A stretch of 64,000 bases of DNA from Candidatus Leptovillus gracilis (GCA_016716065.1 JADJXA010000010.1:1-64000); one strand, 5' to 3'; numbered from the stretch's first letter, positions 47,394 to 56,149 are shown. A program made the numbers and translations. Notes: generated by a model from the sequence alone, not told the origin.

Positions 47394-48737
47394 ATGGCAG
47401 TCAGTTACGCATCTCCCGGCGTCTACGTTGAAGAAGTTGATCGGGGCGCCAAACCGATTCAAGCGGTGGGAACCTCCACCGCCGCATTTGTCGGCATCAC
47501 CGCCGAGGCCAGCCGCAAGGCGCTGGACCCGGCCACCGGCGAGCGCGTGCCCGTCGAGTCGCGCGTTAATATCGCCACCCTCGTCACCAATTGGACGCAG
47601 TTCAGCGATATTTTCGGCGGTTTTGTCCAGGGCGCGTATTTGCCTGACGCCGTGTATGGTTACTTCGCCAATGGCGGTGGGCCGTGCTACGTCCTCAGCC
47701 TGCGCGCCCTGAATGAGGCAGCCGCCGAAAAAGCGTCATCTCCCCGCTCGCGGCCCGCGCCCAAGAAGAAGGAAGAAGGCGAGGAAGGGGACAGCGCCCC
47801 GCCCCCGCCGCCCCCGCCGACGTTTGGGCCGTTAACGGCCGCAGACTTCATCGGTGATGTGGCCCAACGTACCGGCATCAACGGCCTGGAAGCCCTGGAC
47901 GATGTTAGCCTCGTCCTCTGCCCCGACTTGATGGCCGGCTACGATGGCTCCAACGCCGCCAAAGAGCTGGTCAAGCAGGTGCAAACGGCCCTCATCGCCC
48001 ACTGCGAAAACCTCAAATACCGCTTCGCCATCCTGGACACCCCGCCCGGTCTCAACGCCCAGCAGGCCAAAGAGTGGCGCAACTACATCAACTTCGATTC
48101 CTCCTACGCCGCCCTCTATTATCCCTGGGTGGAAGTGGCCGACCTCAGCGACAGCCCGCAGACCAGCAAATTTGTGCCCCCCAGCGGCCACGTCGTCGGC
48201 ATTTACAACCGCGCCGACAGCGAGCGCGGCGTCCACAAAGCCCCGGCCAACGAAGTGGTCCTGGGCGCGACCAACCTGGAAATCAACCTGACCAAAGGTG
48301 AGCAGGACACGCTGAACCCTATCGGCGTCAACTGCATCCGCGCCTTCCCCGGCCGGGGCATCCGCGTTTGGGGCGCGCGCACCCTTACCAGTGATGGCTC
48401 CTGGCGCTACATCAACGTGCGCCGTCTCTTCATCATGGTTGGCGCGTCGCTGGAAGCCAATATGGGCTGGGTGGTCTTTGAACCCAACGACAGCACCCTC
48501 TGGGCCAAAGTGACCCGCGACGTGACCTCCTTCTTGCGCCTGGTGTGGCGCAGCGGGGCGCTGTTTGGCTCCACGCCGGAACAGGCCTTCTATGTTAAAT
48601 GTGATGAGGAGTTGAACCCGACCGAAGTGCGCGACCTGGGCCAATTGATCATCGAAATTGGTTTAGCTCCCGTCAAACCGGCCGAATTCGTCATCTTCCG
48701 CCTCAGCCAATGGGCCGGCGCGAACGCCGAAGCGTAA
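47394..48737 (+). CDS. Contractile tail sheath protein
   Basis: A 447-residue sheath subunit of the phage/eCIS family. It starts AVSYASPGVYVEEVDRGAKPI, the classic sheath N-terminus, and its C-terminal assembly domain has GIRVWGARTLTSDGSWRYINVRRLF and LVWRSGALFGSTPEQAFYVKCD. A proline- and Lys/Glu-rich insert (about 115-150, with PPPPPPP) separates the variable outer domain. It forms the contractile cylinder around the tube. The ATG at 47394 follows AAGGAGA by 7 bp and is clearly preferred over the upstream frame. Only one sheath gene is seen in the window. Confidence 0.96.
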   Translation: MAVSYASPGVYVEEVDRGAKPIQAVGTSTAAFVGITAEASRKALDPATGERVPVESRVNIATLVTNWTQFSDIFGGFVQGAYLPDAVYGYFANGGGPCYVLSLRALNEAAAEKASSPRSRPAPKKKEEGEEGDSAPPPPPPPTFGPLTAADFIGDVAQRTGINGLEALDDVSLVLCPDLMAGYDGSNAAKELVKQVQTALIAHCENLKYRFAILDTPPGLNAQQAKEWRNYINFDSSYAALYYPWVEVADLSDSPQTSKFVPPSGHVVGIYNRADSERGVHKAPANEVVLGATNLEINLTKGEQDTLNPIGVNCIRAFPGRGIRVWGARTLTSDGSWRYINVRRLFIMVGASLEANMGWVVFEPNDSTLWAKVTRDVTSFLRLVWRSGALFGSTPEQAFYVKCDEELNPTEVRDLGQLIIEIGLAPVKPAEFVIFRLSQWAGANAEA

Positions 48738-48739
48738 GA

Positions 48740-48935
48740 ATGATGAATTGTGAATGATGAATTGTGAATTGTGAAGTTTGTAACACGGAGGTCCACAGAG
48801 GAATTGCGGAGAGCAAGAGGGAAAAGATTGGTGCATGTTGAGGGCAAAACCTGCTTTGCTTTTGCTCTCCGCTCTCTGTGTAACTCCGTGCCTTCTCCGT
48901 GTATCTCCGTGTAATAACTTTCTTTCTGGAGTGGA
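48740..48935. repeat. Heptad tract and CACGGAG-type repeats upstream of tube gene
   Basis: GAATTGT units are followed by ACGGAGGTCCACAGAGG and a complementary CTCCGTG series (48873-48915), giving a long imperfect hairpin ahead of the tube gene. Confidence 0.65.
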
Positions 48936-48938
48936 AAA

Positions 48939-49382
48939 ATGGCAGAACGTACTGATCCGCTTGTTGGTTTTCATTTTGGGGTAGACATTCAGGGTGTTGT
49001 CACCGGTTACTTTACCGAATGTTCTGGGCTGGGGTCCGAGCATGAGGCGATTGAGCATAAGGTGGTGACGGAGAAAGGGCAGGAAGTGGTGCTAAAGCTG
49101 CCCGGCCGCTTGAAGTGGGAAAATATCGTCTTAAAGCGGGGCATCACCGCCAGTATGGATATTTGGGATTGGCGCAAGCAGGTGGAAGATGGCGATGTGG
49201 AGGGCGCGCGGCGCGATGGCTCCATCGTCATGTTCGACCAGAAGTTGAGCGAGGTGGCCCGTTGGAATTTCGAGCGCGCCTGGCCGCTGAAAGTGACCGG
49301 CCCGCAGCCCAAAGCCGACAGCAACGAAATCGGCATCGAAGAATTGACCATCGCCCATGAGTACATCGCACGGGTGAAATAA
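48939..49382 (+). CDS. Tail tube protein 1 (gp19-like)
   Basis: A 147-residue inner-tube subunit: RTDPLVGFHFGVDIQGVVTG, FTECSGLGSEHEAIEHK, LKLPGRLKWENIVLKRGI and a final IEELTIAHEYIARVK. These match the T4 gp19-like tube family found in eCIS. It would polymerise as hexamer rings inside the sheath. The ribosome site CTGGAG is close to the ATG. Confidence 0.95.
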   Translation: MAERTDPLVGFHFGVDIQGVVTGYFTECSGLGSEHEAIEHKVVTEKGQEVVLKLPGRLKWENIVLKRGITASMDIWDWRKQVEDGDVEGARRDGSIVMFDQKLSEVARWNFERAWPLKVTGPQPKADSNEIGIEELTIAHEYIARVK

Positions 49383-49455
49383 GACAGTTGTTAGTTGATA
49401 GTTGATAGTTGTTAGCAAGACACTATCAACTAACAACTAACAACTATCAACTACT
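49383..49455. repeat. Intergenic heptad hairpin
   Basis: GTTAGTT/GATAGTT units followed by complementary CAACTAT/CAACTAA units form a strong stem that fills the whole gap between two eCIS genes. Confidence 0.85.
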
Positions 49456-49815
49456 ATGCAACTTGAATTTGAGTTCACGCTTCCAAGAGGTTATCTGGAT
49501 GAGGCGGGGCAGCTTCACCGGCACGGCCGTATGCGTCTGTCTACCGCTCTGGATGAGATTGAGCCGCTGCGCGACCCGCGAGTGCAGGCCAACCGGGCCT
49601 ATTTGCCGGTGCTGTTGTTGAGCCGGGTGGTGGTGGCGTTGGGGTCGGTAACGGCCGTTACCCCCGCCATCATCGAACGCCTCTTCACCGCCGACCTGTC
49701 CTACCTGGAAGACCTCTACCTGCGCCTGAACAGCAGCGAAGGCATCCTGATCGGCGCGACTTGCCCGGCGTGCAGCGCCTCGTTCAACTTACAAGTTGCG
49801 CCGCTGAGTGGGTGA
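49456..49815 (+). CDS. eCIS tail-assembly-type protein with CPAC knuckle
   Basis: A 119-residue protein starting LEFEFTLPRGYLDEAG, with MRLSTALDEIEPLRDPRVQ, LLSRVVVALGSV and a C-terminal CPAC zinc-knuckle-like motif. I recall comparable proteins between the two tube genes in other eCIS clusters. They resemble phage tail-assembly chaperones. It is probably needed for assembly and not present in the mature particle. Inference rests mainly on position and sequence pattern. Confidence 0.75.
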   Translation: MQLEFEFTLPRGYLDEAGQLHRHGRMRLSTALDEIEPLRDPRVQANRAYLPVLLLSRVVVALGSVTAVTPAIIERLFTADLSYLEDLYLRLNSSEGILIGATCPACSASFNLQVAPLSG

Positions 49816-49816
49816 T

Positions 49817-49960
49817 AGGCCGCTTAGCCTGGAGCTAAAGCCCCAGGCTAAAAAACGACGCCCCGTAAACAGGGCTAAAAAGACCCCAAGCCGGGTTTAC
49901 CCGGCGTCGTGATTTAGCCGGGGCGTTTACGCCTCGGCGCAGCCGGCGAGAAGCCGGGGT
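49817..49960. repeat. Palindromic repeat element, family C, copy 1
   Basis: CGACGCCCCGTAAACAGGG, GCCGGGTTTACCCGGCGTCG and a GGGGCGTTTACGCCTCGG palindrome. A similar order of palindromes occurs at 53605-53750. Confidence 0.7.
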
Positions 49961-50006
49961 ATGACAGGGTGACAAGGTGACAGGTGACAAGGTGACGGGT
50001 GACGGA

Positions 50007-50126
50007 GTGACGGATGAGAAGGCGAAGGCCATCACGCCGGAGATTGTGCAGAAGGTGGCCGATAAGGTCTACGCTCTGCTGCTAGAAGACCTGCGCCTGG
50101 AACGAGAACGAAAACGACGGAGGTAG
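50007..50126 (+). CDS. Small (39-residue) helical eCIS protein
   Basis: A GTG-started short gene: MTDEKAKAITPEIVQKVADK, then VYALLLEDLRLERERKRRR. It is too short for routine gene finding. The pattern V-D-KVYALLL-DL--ERER resembles the C-terminal helix of the 674-residue protein downstream (LARRVYADLRTRLTVEWER). That suggests a shared binding surface. Its start lies in a GTGAC-rich repeat, and GTG at 49992 is an alternative start. It fits between the assembly protein and tube 2 in the operon. Confidence 0.65.
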   Translation: MTDEKAKAITPEIVQKVADKVYALLLEDLRLERERKRRR

Positions 50127-50168
50127 GCCGTAAGCCGTAAGCAGAACACGGAACACGGAATACGAAAC

Positions 50169-50591
50169 ATGCGCGATACAACCCATGCAGTTTTTCGCTT
50201 TGTGGTAGACGTAGACGGCACGCCCTATGGCGCGTTCACTGAATGCACCCTGCCGACAATTGAATGGGAAATTGAGGAGGTGAAAGAAGGCGGTTTGAAC
50301 ACTTTCACCCATCAGCTTCCTGGGCGGCGCAAAGGGGCAAAAATTACGCTAAAGAACGGCGTGGGAGCCAGCGAGCTGGTGGACTGGTACATGGAGACGA
50401 TGAGCGAGCAGTTTAGCCGACGGCCGTTAACCATCTCCCTGCTCGACAGCCAGAAAAACCCGATCATCTCCTGGCACGCCGCCGACGCCTACCCGGTAAA
50501 ATGGACCGGCCCGCAGTTGAAAAGCAGCGAGAACAGCGTCGCTATCCAGACATTGGAATTGGCCTGTGGCGAGATCACGGTGAGTACGTAG
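50169..50591 (+). CDS. Tail tube protein 2 (gp19-like)
   Basis: A second, divergent tube protein of 140 residues: HAVFRFVVDVDGTPYGAFTEC, EIEEVKEGGLNTFTHQLPGRRKGAKITLKNG and VKWTGPQLKSSENSVAIQTLELACGEI. eCIS commonly encode a bulk tube and a specialised ring connecting to the baseplate. This copy sits nearer the baseplate genes and may be the latter. It is preceded by CCGTAAG and GGAACAC heptads (50127-50168). Confidence 0.93.
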   Translation: MRDTTHAVFRFVVDVDGTPYGAFTECTLPTIEWEIEEVKEGGLNTFTHQLPGRRKGAKITLKNGVGASELVDWYMETMSEQFSRRPLTISLLDSQKNPIISWHAADAYPVKWTGPQLKSSENSVAIQTLELACGEITVST

Positions 50592-50641
50592 GCGAAGTGG
50601 CCCGTAAACCGTGAAGAAAACACGGCACACGAAAGACAACG

Positions 50642-52666
50642 ATGACCAACTATCAACAGTTAACGGGGAACAGTGAACGGGCAACAGATGGCGAAAGTCC
50701 GTTGGTGCGGCGGGTGCTGCGGCATACGGCCGTTGCCACCCTCTTCCGCGCGCCGGCTGCGGGGCAAGAAGGGGTCCACGTCCCCTTCGCCGCCGCAGCC
50801 CACGCCGTCCCCGGCCGCATTGTGCCCCAAATTTCCAATGCGGAAATTTCAAACACCAATGCGGAAATTTCAAACACCAATGCGGAAATTTCAAACACCA
50901 ATGCGGAAACTTTAAACACCAATGCGGAAAATAACTTTTCCAATGCGGGGATTTTAAACGACAAGGCGCAAAATAATTTTCCCAAAGCGCAAACCAAAAT
51001 TCCCCAGGCGGAAATTCCAGCCACCAATCCGCAATCCGCAAGCGAAAATCCAAAATCCGACTGGTCGCGCCTGCAAGCCATCTACCACGGGCATATGCAG
51101 AAAAACAACCCGGTCGAACCCACACCGGACGCGCCCGACGTGGCCCGTTTTACCGGCCAGAACAAACAGACCGCGCCGACTGCGCCGCCAGCCAACAATC
51201 ATGCGCCAGCGCCGCCGGCAGCCAATGTGGGCGACGGGCAAGCCGCGCCGCTAAACACCCCATCGCCCACTGCCGATCCTGGCGCTGGCGACGGTTCGAC
51301 GGCCGCCGGCGGCGCGCTGATGGTCGGTGGCAGCCTGACGGTGGGCGGCGATGTCAGCGTGGGCGACCAGGCGACGGTAGGCGGCAGCGCGGTTGTCGGC
51401 GGCAGCACGACAGTAGGCGGCAGTGCAGCGGTTGGCGGATCGGCGACGGTTGGCGGCGCGTTGAGCAGCGGCAGCGATGCCCACATTGGCGGAGCGGCGA
51501 CTGTTTTAGGGGAAACGGCCGTTGCCCAAAATGCCACCATAGGCAGCGCGGCCACCTTCCAGGGCGCAGCGACCACCGGCGAAAACGTCACAGTCGGCGG
51601 CAGCGCCCAATTTGGCGACGCCGCCGTCATCGGCCAAAACCTGGACGCCGGGGCTACTGTGCAAAGCGGCGGCGGCGTAACGGTCGGTGGACAGGCGGCG
51701 GTGGGCAGCGCCCTGGCGGCGGCGGAAAATGTGCAGATTGGGCAGTCGGCGACAATCGGCGCCGCCCTCGTCAGCGCCGGGGATGTGACCATCGGGCAAA
51801 CGGCCCAGGTGGGCGGCCTGGTCAAAGCGGATACGGTGACCGTTGGGCAGAGCTTGACGACAGCCGCGCTGAAAAATGATGGTGACGTGACCGTTGGCGG
51901 CAGCGCCACAACCGGTCCGGCCAAAATTGGCGGTGGGTTGAACGTTTCCGGCAGTGTCTCCATCGGCGGCAGCGCCAAAATCGGCGGCGGCATCAGCGCC
52001 GGGGGCAATGTGACTATCGCCGGATCGTCCAACGTGGCTGCGACCGGCGGCGGCGATTCAGCCGCGCCAGTGCAGCGCCAACCGGCCGCACAGCCTGCCC
52101 TGGAAACTGTGTGGCCCGTCCAACGCCTGCCCCAACCAACCCCAACGCAGCCAACCAACCAACCAACAACCCAACCAACTCTCTCTGCCGACGCGCCGGA
52201 ACGCACAAAGGTGCGCCAGACGCTTGATCAAGTGGCCGCCAGCCAACCCAGTGATTCCACTGTGGAACTGGTCTTGCCCCGCCGCCCGCGCCCGGCAGCG
52301 GCCGTTATCCAACGCCAACCAACAAACCAACCAACCCGCCAACCAACAAACCAACCAACCACCATACCCACCGAAATCGGCGAACTCCCCGGCGATTTGT
52401 GGGAACTCATTGGCAAAACCCCTCCCCCTGGGAGCGCAGGCGTCCCGCCCGCCGTAAGAGCAGGCGGGACGCCTGCGCTCCCAGGGGTGCAGCGAGAGGA
52501 AGAAACGGAAACGGAAACGGCCGTTCCCCTCCCACCCACCACCGCCAACCCTGAAGAACAAGCCGAAGCCGCCGACATCAACATTGACGACCTGGCCCGC
52601 CGCGTCTACGCCGACCTGCGCACCCGCCTGACCGTAGAGTGGGAACGCACGCGAGGCCGCTACTAA
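50642..52666 (+). CDS. eCIS structural protein with long hexapeptide (beta-helix) domain
   Basis: A 674-residue multi-part protein. Residues about 66-100 hold four NAEISNT-type 7-residue repeats. A low-complexity linker follows. Residues about 220-466 form roughly forty hexapeptide repeats of the type (V/A)-G-G-S-x-T, the pattern of a left-handed parallel beta-helix. Then come QPTNQPT linkers, an in-frame palindromic-repeat insert (SAGVPPAVRAGGTPALPG, about 597-616), and a conserved C-terminal helix LARRVYADLRTRLTVEWERTRGRY. I recall that last motif from shorter eCIS proteins at this operon position, so the core role is structural. The beta-helix looks like an added domain. No enzyme motif is seen. 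Confidence 0.75.
   Translation: MTNYQQLTGNSERATDGESPLVRRVLRHTAVATLFRAPAAGQEGVHVPFAAAAHAVPGRIVPQISNAEISNTNAEISNTNAEISNTNAETLNTNAENNFSNAGILNDKAQNNFPKAQTKIPQAEIPATNPQSASENPKSDWSRLQAIYHGHMQKNNPVEPTPDAPDVARFTGQNKQTAPTAPPANNHAPAPPAANVGDGQAAPLNTPSPTADPGAGDGSTAAGGALMVGGSLTVGGDVSVGDQATVGGSAVVGGSTTVGGSAAVGGSATVGGALSSGSDAHIGGAATVLGETAVAQNATIGSAATFQGAATTGENVTVGGSAQFGDAAVIGQNLDAGATVQSGGGVTVGGQAAVGSALAAAENVQIGQSATIGAALVSAGDVTIGQTAQVGGLVKADTVTVGQSLTTAALKNDGDVTVGGSATTGPAKIGGGLNVSGSVSIGGSAKIGGGISAGGNVTIAGSSNVAATGGGDSAAPVQRQPAAQPALETVWPVQRLPQPTPTQPTNQPTTQPTLSADAPERTKVRQTLDQVAASQPSDSTVELVLPRRPRPAAAVIQRQPTNQPTRQPTNQPTTIPTEIGELPGDLWELIGKTPPPGSAGVPPAVRAGGTPALPGVQREEETETETAVPLPPTTANPEEQAEAADINIDDLARRVYADLRTRLTVEWERTRGRY
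52429..52485. repeat. Palindromic GGGAGCGCAGGCGTC-type element, copy 3, inside a gene
   Basis: GGGAGCGCAGGCGTCCCGCC and its complement GGCGGGACGCCTGCGCTCCC-type arm are near-perfect arms. The element is translated in frame within the beta-helix protein. Confidence 0.85.
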
Positions 52667-52681
52667 CGACTATCAACTAAA

Positions 52682-53344
52682 ATGGCAAACACACGAGGCA
52701 ATTTAGTCGCCGCTCGGATATACGAGGTGGACGAAGGCGGGAACGAGTCCGGCCAATCGGTGGACTGCATGTTCAACCCGTTTGAATACACCGTCTCCAA
52801 GTCCAACACCTACGAGGAAAAGTCTCGTAATCGCTCGTCCACGCCGCAAATCGAGTTCAAAAAGTCCGGCGCGCAAACGCTCAAGCTCAACCTGCTCTTC
52901 GACACCTACGAGGCGGACGAAGACGTCAGCCAGACGACCAACAAATTGTGGAAATTCATGGAACCCAAACCGGCGCAGGGCAACCAAAAAACCACGCCGC
53001 CGGAAGTAGCCTTTGAATGGGGCGTCTTCCGCTTTGTCGCCGTCATCACCCAGATGACCCAAAAGTTCACCCTGTTTAAGAACGACGGCACGCCCGTCCG
53101 CGCCGCCGTAGACGTGACCTTCACCCAGCACAAAGATGTCAACGACTACCCCAACCAAAACCCCACCTCCGGCGGCGGCCCCATCCAGCGCGTCTGGCCG
53201 GTGGTGATGGGCGATAGGCTGGATACGATTGCTACGGCCGTTTACGGCGACGCCACCAAATGGCGCCAAATCGCTACCTACAACCACATCACCAACCCCC
53301 TGGCCCTACGCCCAGGCACGCAGTTGACCATTCCAGAAGATTAG
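52682..53344 (+). CDS. LysM-domain baseplate adaptor (Afp7/Pvc7-like)
   Basis: A 220-residue protein. The N-terminal part (CMFNPFEYTVSKSNTYEEK, LKLNLLFDTYE, FRFVAVITQMTQKFTLFKNDGTPVRAAVDVTF) is the gp53-like adaptor fold of eCIS. The C-terminus is a LysM module (WPVVMGDRLDTIATAVYGD, WRQIATYNHITNPLALRPGTQLTIP). It should join tube and spike hub in the inner baseplate. It follows the beta-helix gene by 15 bp. Confidence 0.93.
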   Translation: MANTRGNLVAARIYEVDEGGNESGQSVDCMFNPFEYTVSKSNTYEEKSRNRSSTPQIEFKKSGAQTLKLNLLFDTYEADEDVSQTTNKLWKFMEPKPAQGNQKTTPPEVAFEWGVFRFVAVITQMTQKFTLFKNDGTPVRAAVDVTFTQHKDVNDYPNQNPTSGGGPIQRVWPVVMGDRLDTIATAVYGDATKWRQIATYNHITNPLALRPGTQLTIPED

Positions 53345-53390
53345 GTACACCACAGAGGCACGGAAGGCACGGAAGATTCAAAGAAACCAG

Positions 53391-53815
53391 ATGTTGATTG
53401 ACGAGGCATTGACGGAACAAATCATTGGCGCGGCGATGGAAGTGCATCGTTTGTTGGGGCCAGGGCTGATGGAAAATGTTTACCCGGTATGTCTGGCGCA
53501 TGAATTGGATTTGCGCGGTGTGAGATCTCAGCGTGAAAAACCGCTGCCCATCGTTTACAAGGGAACACAGCTAGATTGTGGCTCTTGTAGATTTAGAATT
53601 AAGTCCGGTAGTCTGCGTTGCCCGCCCCACCCAGCGATAAATCGCCGGGCTACCAACAACGCCCCATGAATGGGGCTTAAAAGCCGGGTTCACCCGGCGT
53701 TGTTTCATAGCCCGGACGTAAACGTCCGGGCGGGGCGGCGATTACCGGATTATTTTCTTAAGCACAATAGGCTGGATTTTTTGGTGGAGGACAAAGCCTC
53801 CGTGGTGAATAAATG
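53391..53815 (+). pseudogene. GxxExxY protein gene interrupted by a palindromic element
   Basis: The N-terminal part reads EALTEQIIGAAMEVHRLLGPGLMENVY, with REKPLPIVYKGTQLDCG, typical of GxxExxY (PDDEXK_3-like) proteins. After QLDCG a palindromic element (53605-53750) intervenes. Beyond it RLDFLVEDKASVV resumes the family pattern in another frame, then runs into the VgrG-like start. It is not part of normal eCIS gene sets, so it is an old insertion in the operon. Confidence 0.75.
53605..53750. repeat. Palindromic repeat element, family C, copy 2
   Basis: GCCCCATGAATGGGGC, GCCGGGTTCACCCGGC and CCCGGACGTAAACGTCCGGG palindromes in the same order as at 49817-49960. It splits the GxxExxY gene. 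Confidence 0.75.
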
Positions 53816-55498
53816 TCTGACCAACCCCTCACCTCCCAACTTACCATCAAGCTCGCCGGGGCGCCGGTGCAGCAGCCAGTGATGGCCGCTGTCGCCGAGG
53901 TGACGGTGGACCAACATGCCTATCTGCCGCACATGTTCACCATCCGTCTGCACGACCCCGGCCTGGAACTGCTGGACAGCGGCCCCTTCGACCTGACCAA
54001 AACCATCGAAATCAGCGCCGAAGACGCCGAAGGCAGCAGCGTCAACCTCATCAGCGGCGAAATAACCGCCCTGGAACCGCGCTTCGAGGAAGGCATGATC
54101 GCCGAACTGCTGGTGCGCGGCTACGACAAATCGCACCGCCTCTACCGCGAGACGAAAAGCCGCGCCTTCCTCAACCAGAAAGACAGCGACCTGGCGGCCG
54201 ACATCGCCCGCAGCGCCGGGCTGCAAGCCGACGTGGAAGCCACCGCCACCGTCTACGACCACATCTACCAGCACAACCAGTCTGACCTGGCCTTCCTGAT
54301 GGAACGCGCCTGGCGTATTGGCTACGTCTGTTATGTGGCTGAGGGCAAACTGGTTTTTAAACGGCCGTCGGCCAACAGCGCCCGCGTCACCCTCACATGG
54401 GGCGAGGAGCTGCTCAGTTTCCGGCCGCGCCTCACCCTGGCAGAGCAGGTGGACGAAGTGGTGGTGAAAGGCTGGGACGCCGACAAGCAGGAGGCGATTG
54501 TGGGCCAGGCGCGCAACGGCCGTCTGTACCCCCAACTCGGCGACAGCAAAAACGGCGCTGCCTGGGCCAACGGCTTCGGCGCCGGCAAACTGGTCATCGT
54601 AGACCAGCCTGTCGTCAGCCAGGCGGAAGCCGATGCCCTGGCCGCCGCCCGGCTGGACGAACTAAGCGGCGCGTTTGTCCAGGCCGATGGGCTGGCTTTC
54701 CGCCGCCCAGACATCACCGCCGGGCAGCTTGTGAAGCTGGAAGGGCTGGGCCAACGACTGAGCGGCGATTATTTAGTGACCAGCGCCACGCATATTTACG
54801 CCGATGACGGGCTGCGCACGCTGTTTACCGTGCGCGGCTCGCGGGCTGGCCTGCTGGCCGAACAGTCGGCCGGGCAGGAACCGGTAAAACGCTGGCAGGG
54901 GGTAGTAACGGCCGTTGTCACCAACGCCGACGACCCCCTACAATGGGGCCGGATCAAGGTCAAATTCCCCTGGATGGCCGACGACGCCGAGAGTGATTGG
55001 GCGCGGGTGGTCTCTGCCGGGGCCGGGCCGGAGGCCGGTTTCTTCTGTATGCCGGACGTGGGCGACGAGGTGTTGGTGGCCTTCGAGCATGGCGAATTTA
55101 ACCGCCCCCTTATTCTTGGCGGCCTGTGGAACGGCCAACACCAGGAACCGCCATCGGTAAGCGGCGCGCGCAATGGGGAACGGCCGTTGCTGCGCACCTG
55201 GCACTCCCGGACAGGCCACCACATCACCATGCACGACAACGCCGACAAAAAAATCGAACTGGCAACGGCCGCCGGCCACAAAGTTGTCCTGGACGACGCC
55301 GGTGGCAAAATTGAAATCAAAAGCAAAGGCGGCCTCACCGTCATCCTGGACGACAACGGCAGCAAAATCACCATCGAAAGCGGCGGCCAGGTCGAAGTTA
55401 AATCCACCGGCAACATGAAGCTGCAAGCCGGTGGCAACCTCGACCTGCAAGCCACCGGCCAGGTAAACGTAAAAGGCGCCATGGTGAACTTGAACTAA
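53813..55498 (+). CDS. VgrG-like spike hub protein (Afp8/Pvc8-like)
   Basis: A 561-residue gp27-gp5 fusion. The N-terminal hub domain (about 1-350) includes AEVTVDQHAYLPHMFTIRLHDP, LVRGYDKSHRLYRETKSRAF and LAFLMERAWRIGYVCYVAEGKLVF. The OB-fold domain (about 365-460) has WQGVVTAVVTNADDPLQWGRIKVKFPW and PDVGDEVLVAFEHGEFNRPLILGGLWNG. The C-terminal beta-prism has repeated LVLDD-GGKI-I and GNLDLQATGQV strands. It forms the trimeric spike at the tip. The start ATG overlaps the GxxExxY relic. No PAAR tip gene follows in this window. Confidence 0.95.
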   Translation: MSDQPLTSQLTIKLAGAPVQQPVMAAVAEVTVDQHAYLPHMFTIRLHDPGLELLDSGPFDLTKTIEISAEDAEGSSVNLISGEITALEPRFEEGMIAELLVRGYDKSHRLYRETKSRAFLNQKDSDLAADIARSAGLQADVEATATVYDHIYQHNQSDLAFLMERAWRIGYVCYVAEGKLVFKRPSANSARVTLTWGEELLSFRPRLTLAEQVDEVVVKGWDADKQEAIVGQARNGRLYPQLGDSKNGAAWANGFGAGKLVIVDQPVVSQAEADALAAARLDELSGAFVQADGLAFRRPDITAGQLVKLEGLGQRLSGDYLVTSATHIYADDGLRTLFTVRGSRAGLLAEQSAGQEPVKRWQGVVTAVVTNADDPLQWGRIKVKFPWMADDAESDWARVVSAGAGPEAGFFCMPDVGDEVLVAFEHGEFNRPLILGGLWNGQHQEPPSVSGARNGERPLLRTWHSRTGHHITMHDNADKKIELATAAGHKVVLDDAGGKIEIKSKGGLTVILDDNGSKITIESGGQVEVKSTGNMKLQAGGNLDLQATGQVNVKGAMVNLN

Positions 55499-55505
55499 AC
55501 TGAAA

Positions 55506-55655
55506 TCAAGTTGAAACTCGGAGTTTTAGTGCTTTGTCATTCTGAGCGTAGTCTGCGGAGCGAAGAATCCCTATGTGTCAGCCGCAGGGGATTCTTCCTC
55601 GAAGACTCGTCAGAATGACAGGTTGTACAAAACTCTGGTTTTCAAGTCAACTTGA
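55506..55655. repeat. Long imperfect palindrome (REP/MITE-like)
   Basis: The outer arms TCAAGTTGA / TCAACTTGA, next AGTTTT/AAAACT, and inner GTCATTCTGA / TCAGAATGAC with GGATTCTTC pairs make a 150-bp imperfect stem between the spike and gp25 genes. Confidence 0.8.
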
Positions 55656-55749
55656 GTATAAGAGAATTTACCACGGAGAATACGGAGTTTTAAAACCTGT
55701 TTTCCTCTGTGCCCTCCGTGTCTCTGTGGTGCAATCTTCTGGAGAATCT

Positions 55750-56145
55750 ATGACGACCAACATCATCGGCCAGGGCTGGGCGTTTCCACCGCAGATTGGG
55801 GCACAGGGCGGCTTCACCCTCACCCATGACCGCAACGAACTGGATCAGGCCATCCGCATTATTCTGATGACTGCGCCGGGACAGCGGGTGATGCGCCCGA
55901 CTTTTGGCTGCCGCCTGCACGATCTGCTTTTTGCGCCGAACAACAGCCACACGGCCGCTTTAGCCCGCCGCTATGTAGAAGAAGCCCTGGGCATGTGGGA
56001 GCCGCGCATCCGCGTCCACAGCGTCAGCGCCCGGCCCGATCCCGACGAGGCCTCCCGGCTGCTCATCGAAATCAGCTACGAAACCAAAGCCACCAATGAC
56101 CGGCGGAGTCTGGTATATCCCTTTTATCTCATTCCAGAGGAATAA
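55750..56145 (+). CDS. gp25/GPW baseplate protein
   Basis: A 131-residue baseplate wedge protein: GQGWAFPPQIGAQGGFTL, QAIRIILMTAPGQRVMRPTFGCRLHDLLFAPNN and ALARRYVEEALGMWEPRI, all family signatures of GPW/gp25. The ATG at 55750 is preceded by TGGAGAA. The longer upstream frame runs through a palindrome. It would initiate sheath assembly at the baseplate. Confidence 0.95.
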   Translation: MTTNIIGQGWAFPPQIGAQGGFTLTHDRNELDQAIRIILMTAPGQRVMRPTFGCRLHDLLFAPNNSHTAALARRYVEEALGMWEPRIRVHSVSARPDPDEASRLLIEISYETKATNDRRSLVYPFYLIPEE

Positions 56146-56149
56146 GAAA

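Noticed and set aside
51199..52206. 335-residue minus-strand ORF opposite the beta-helix protein
   Set aside because: It is the antisense reading of the hexapeptide repeats (PPTVALPPT-type repeats). The plus-strand gene has operon context and a conserved C-terminus.
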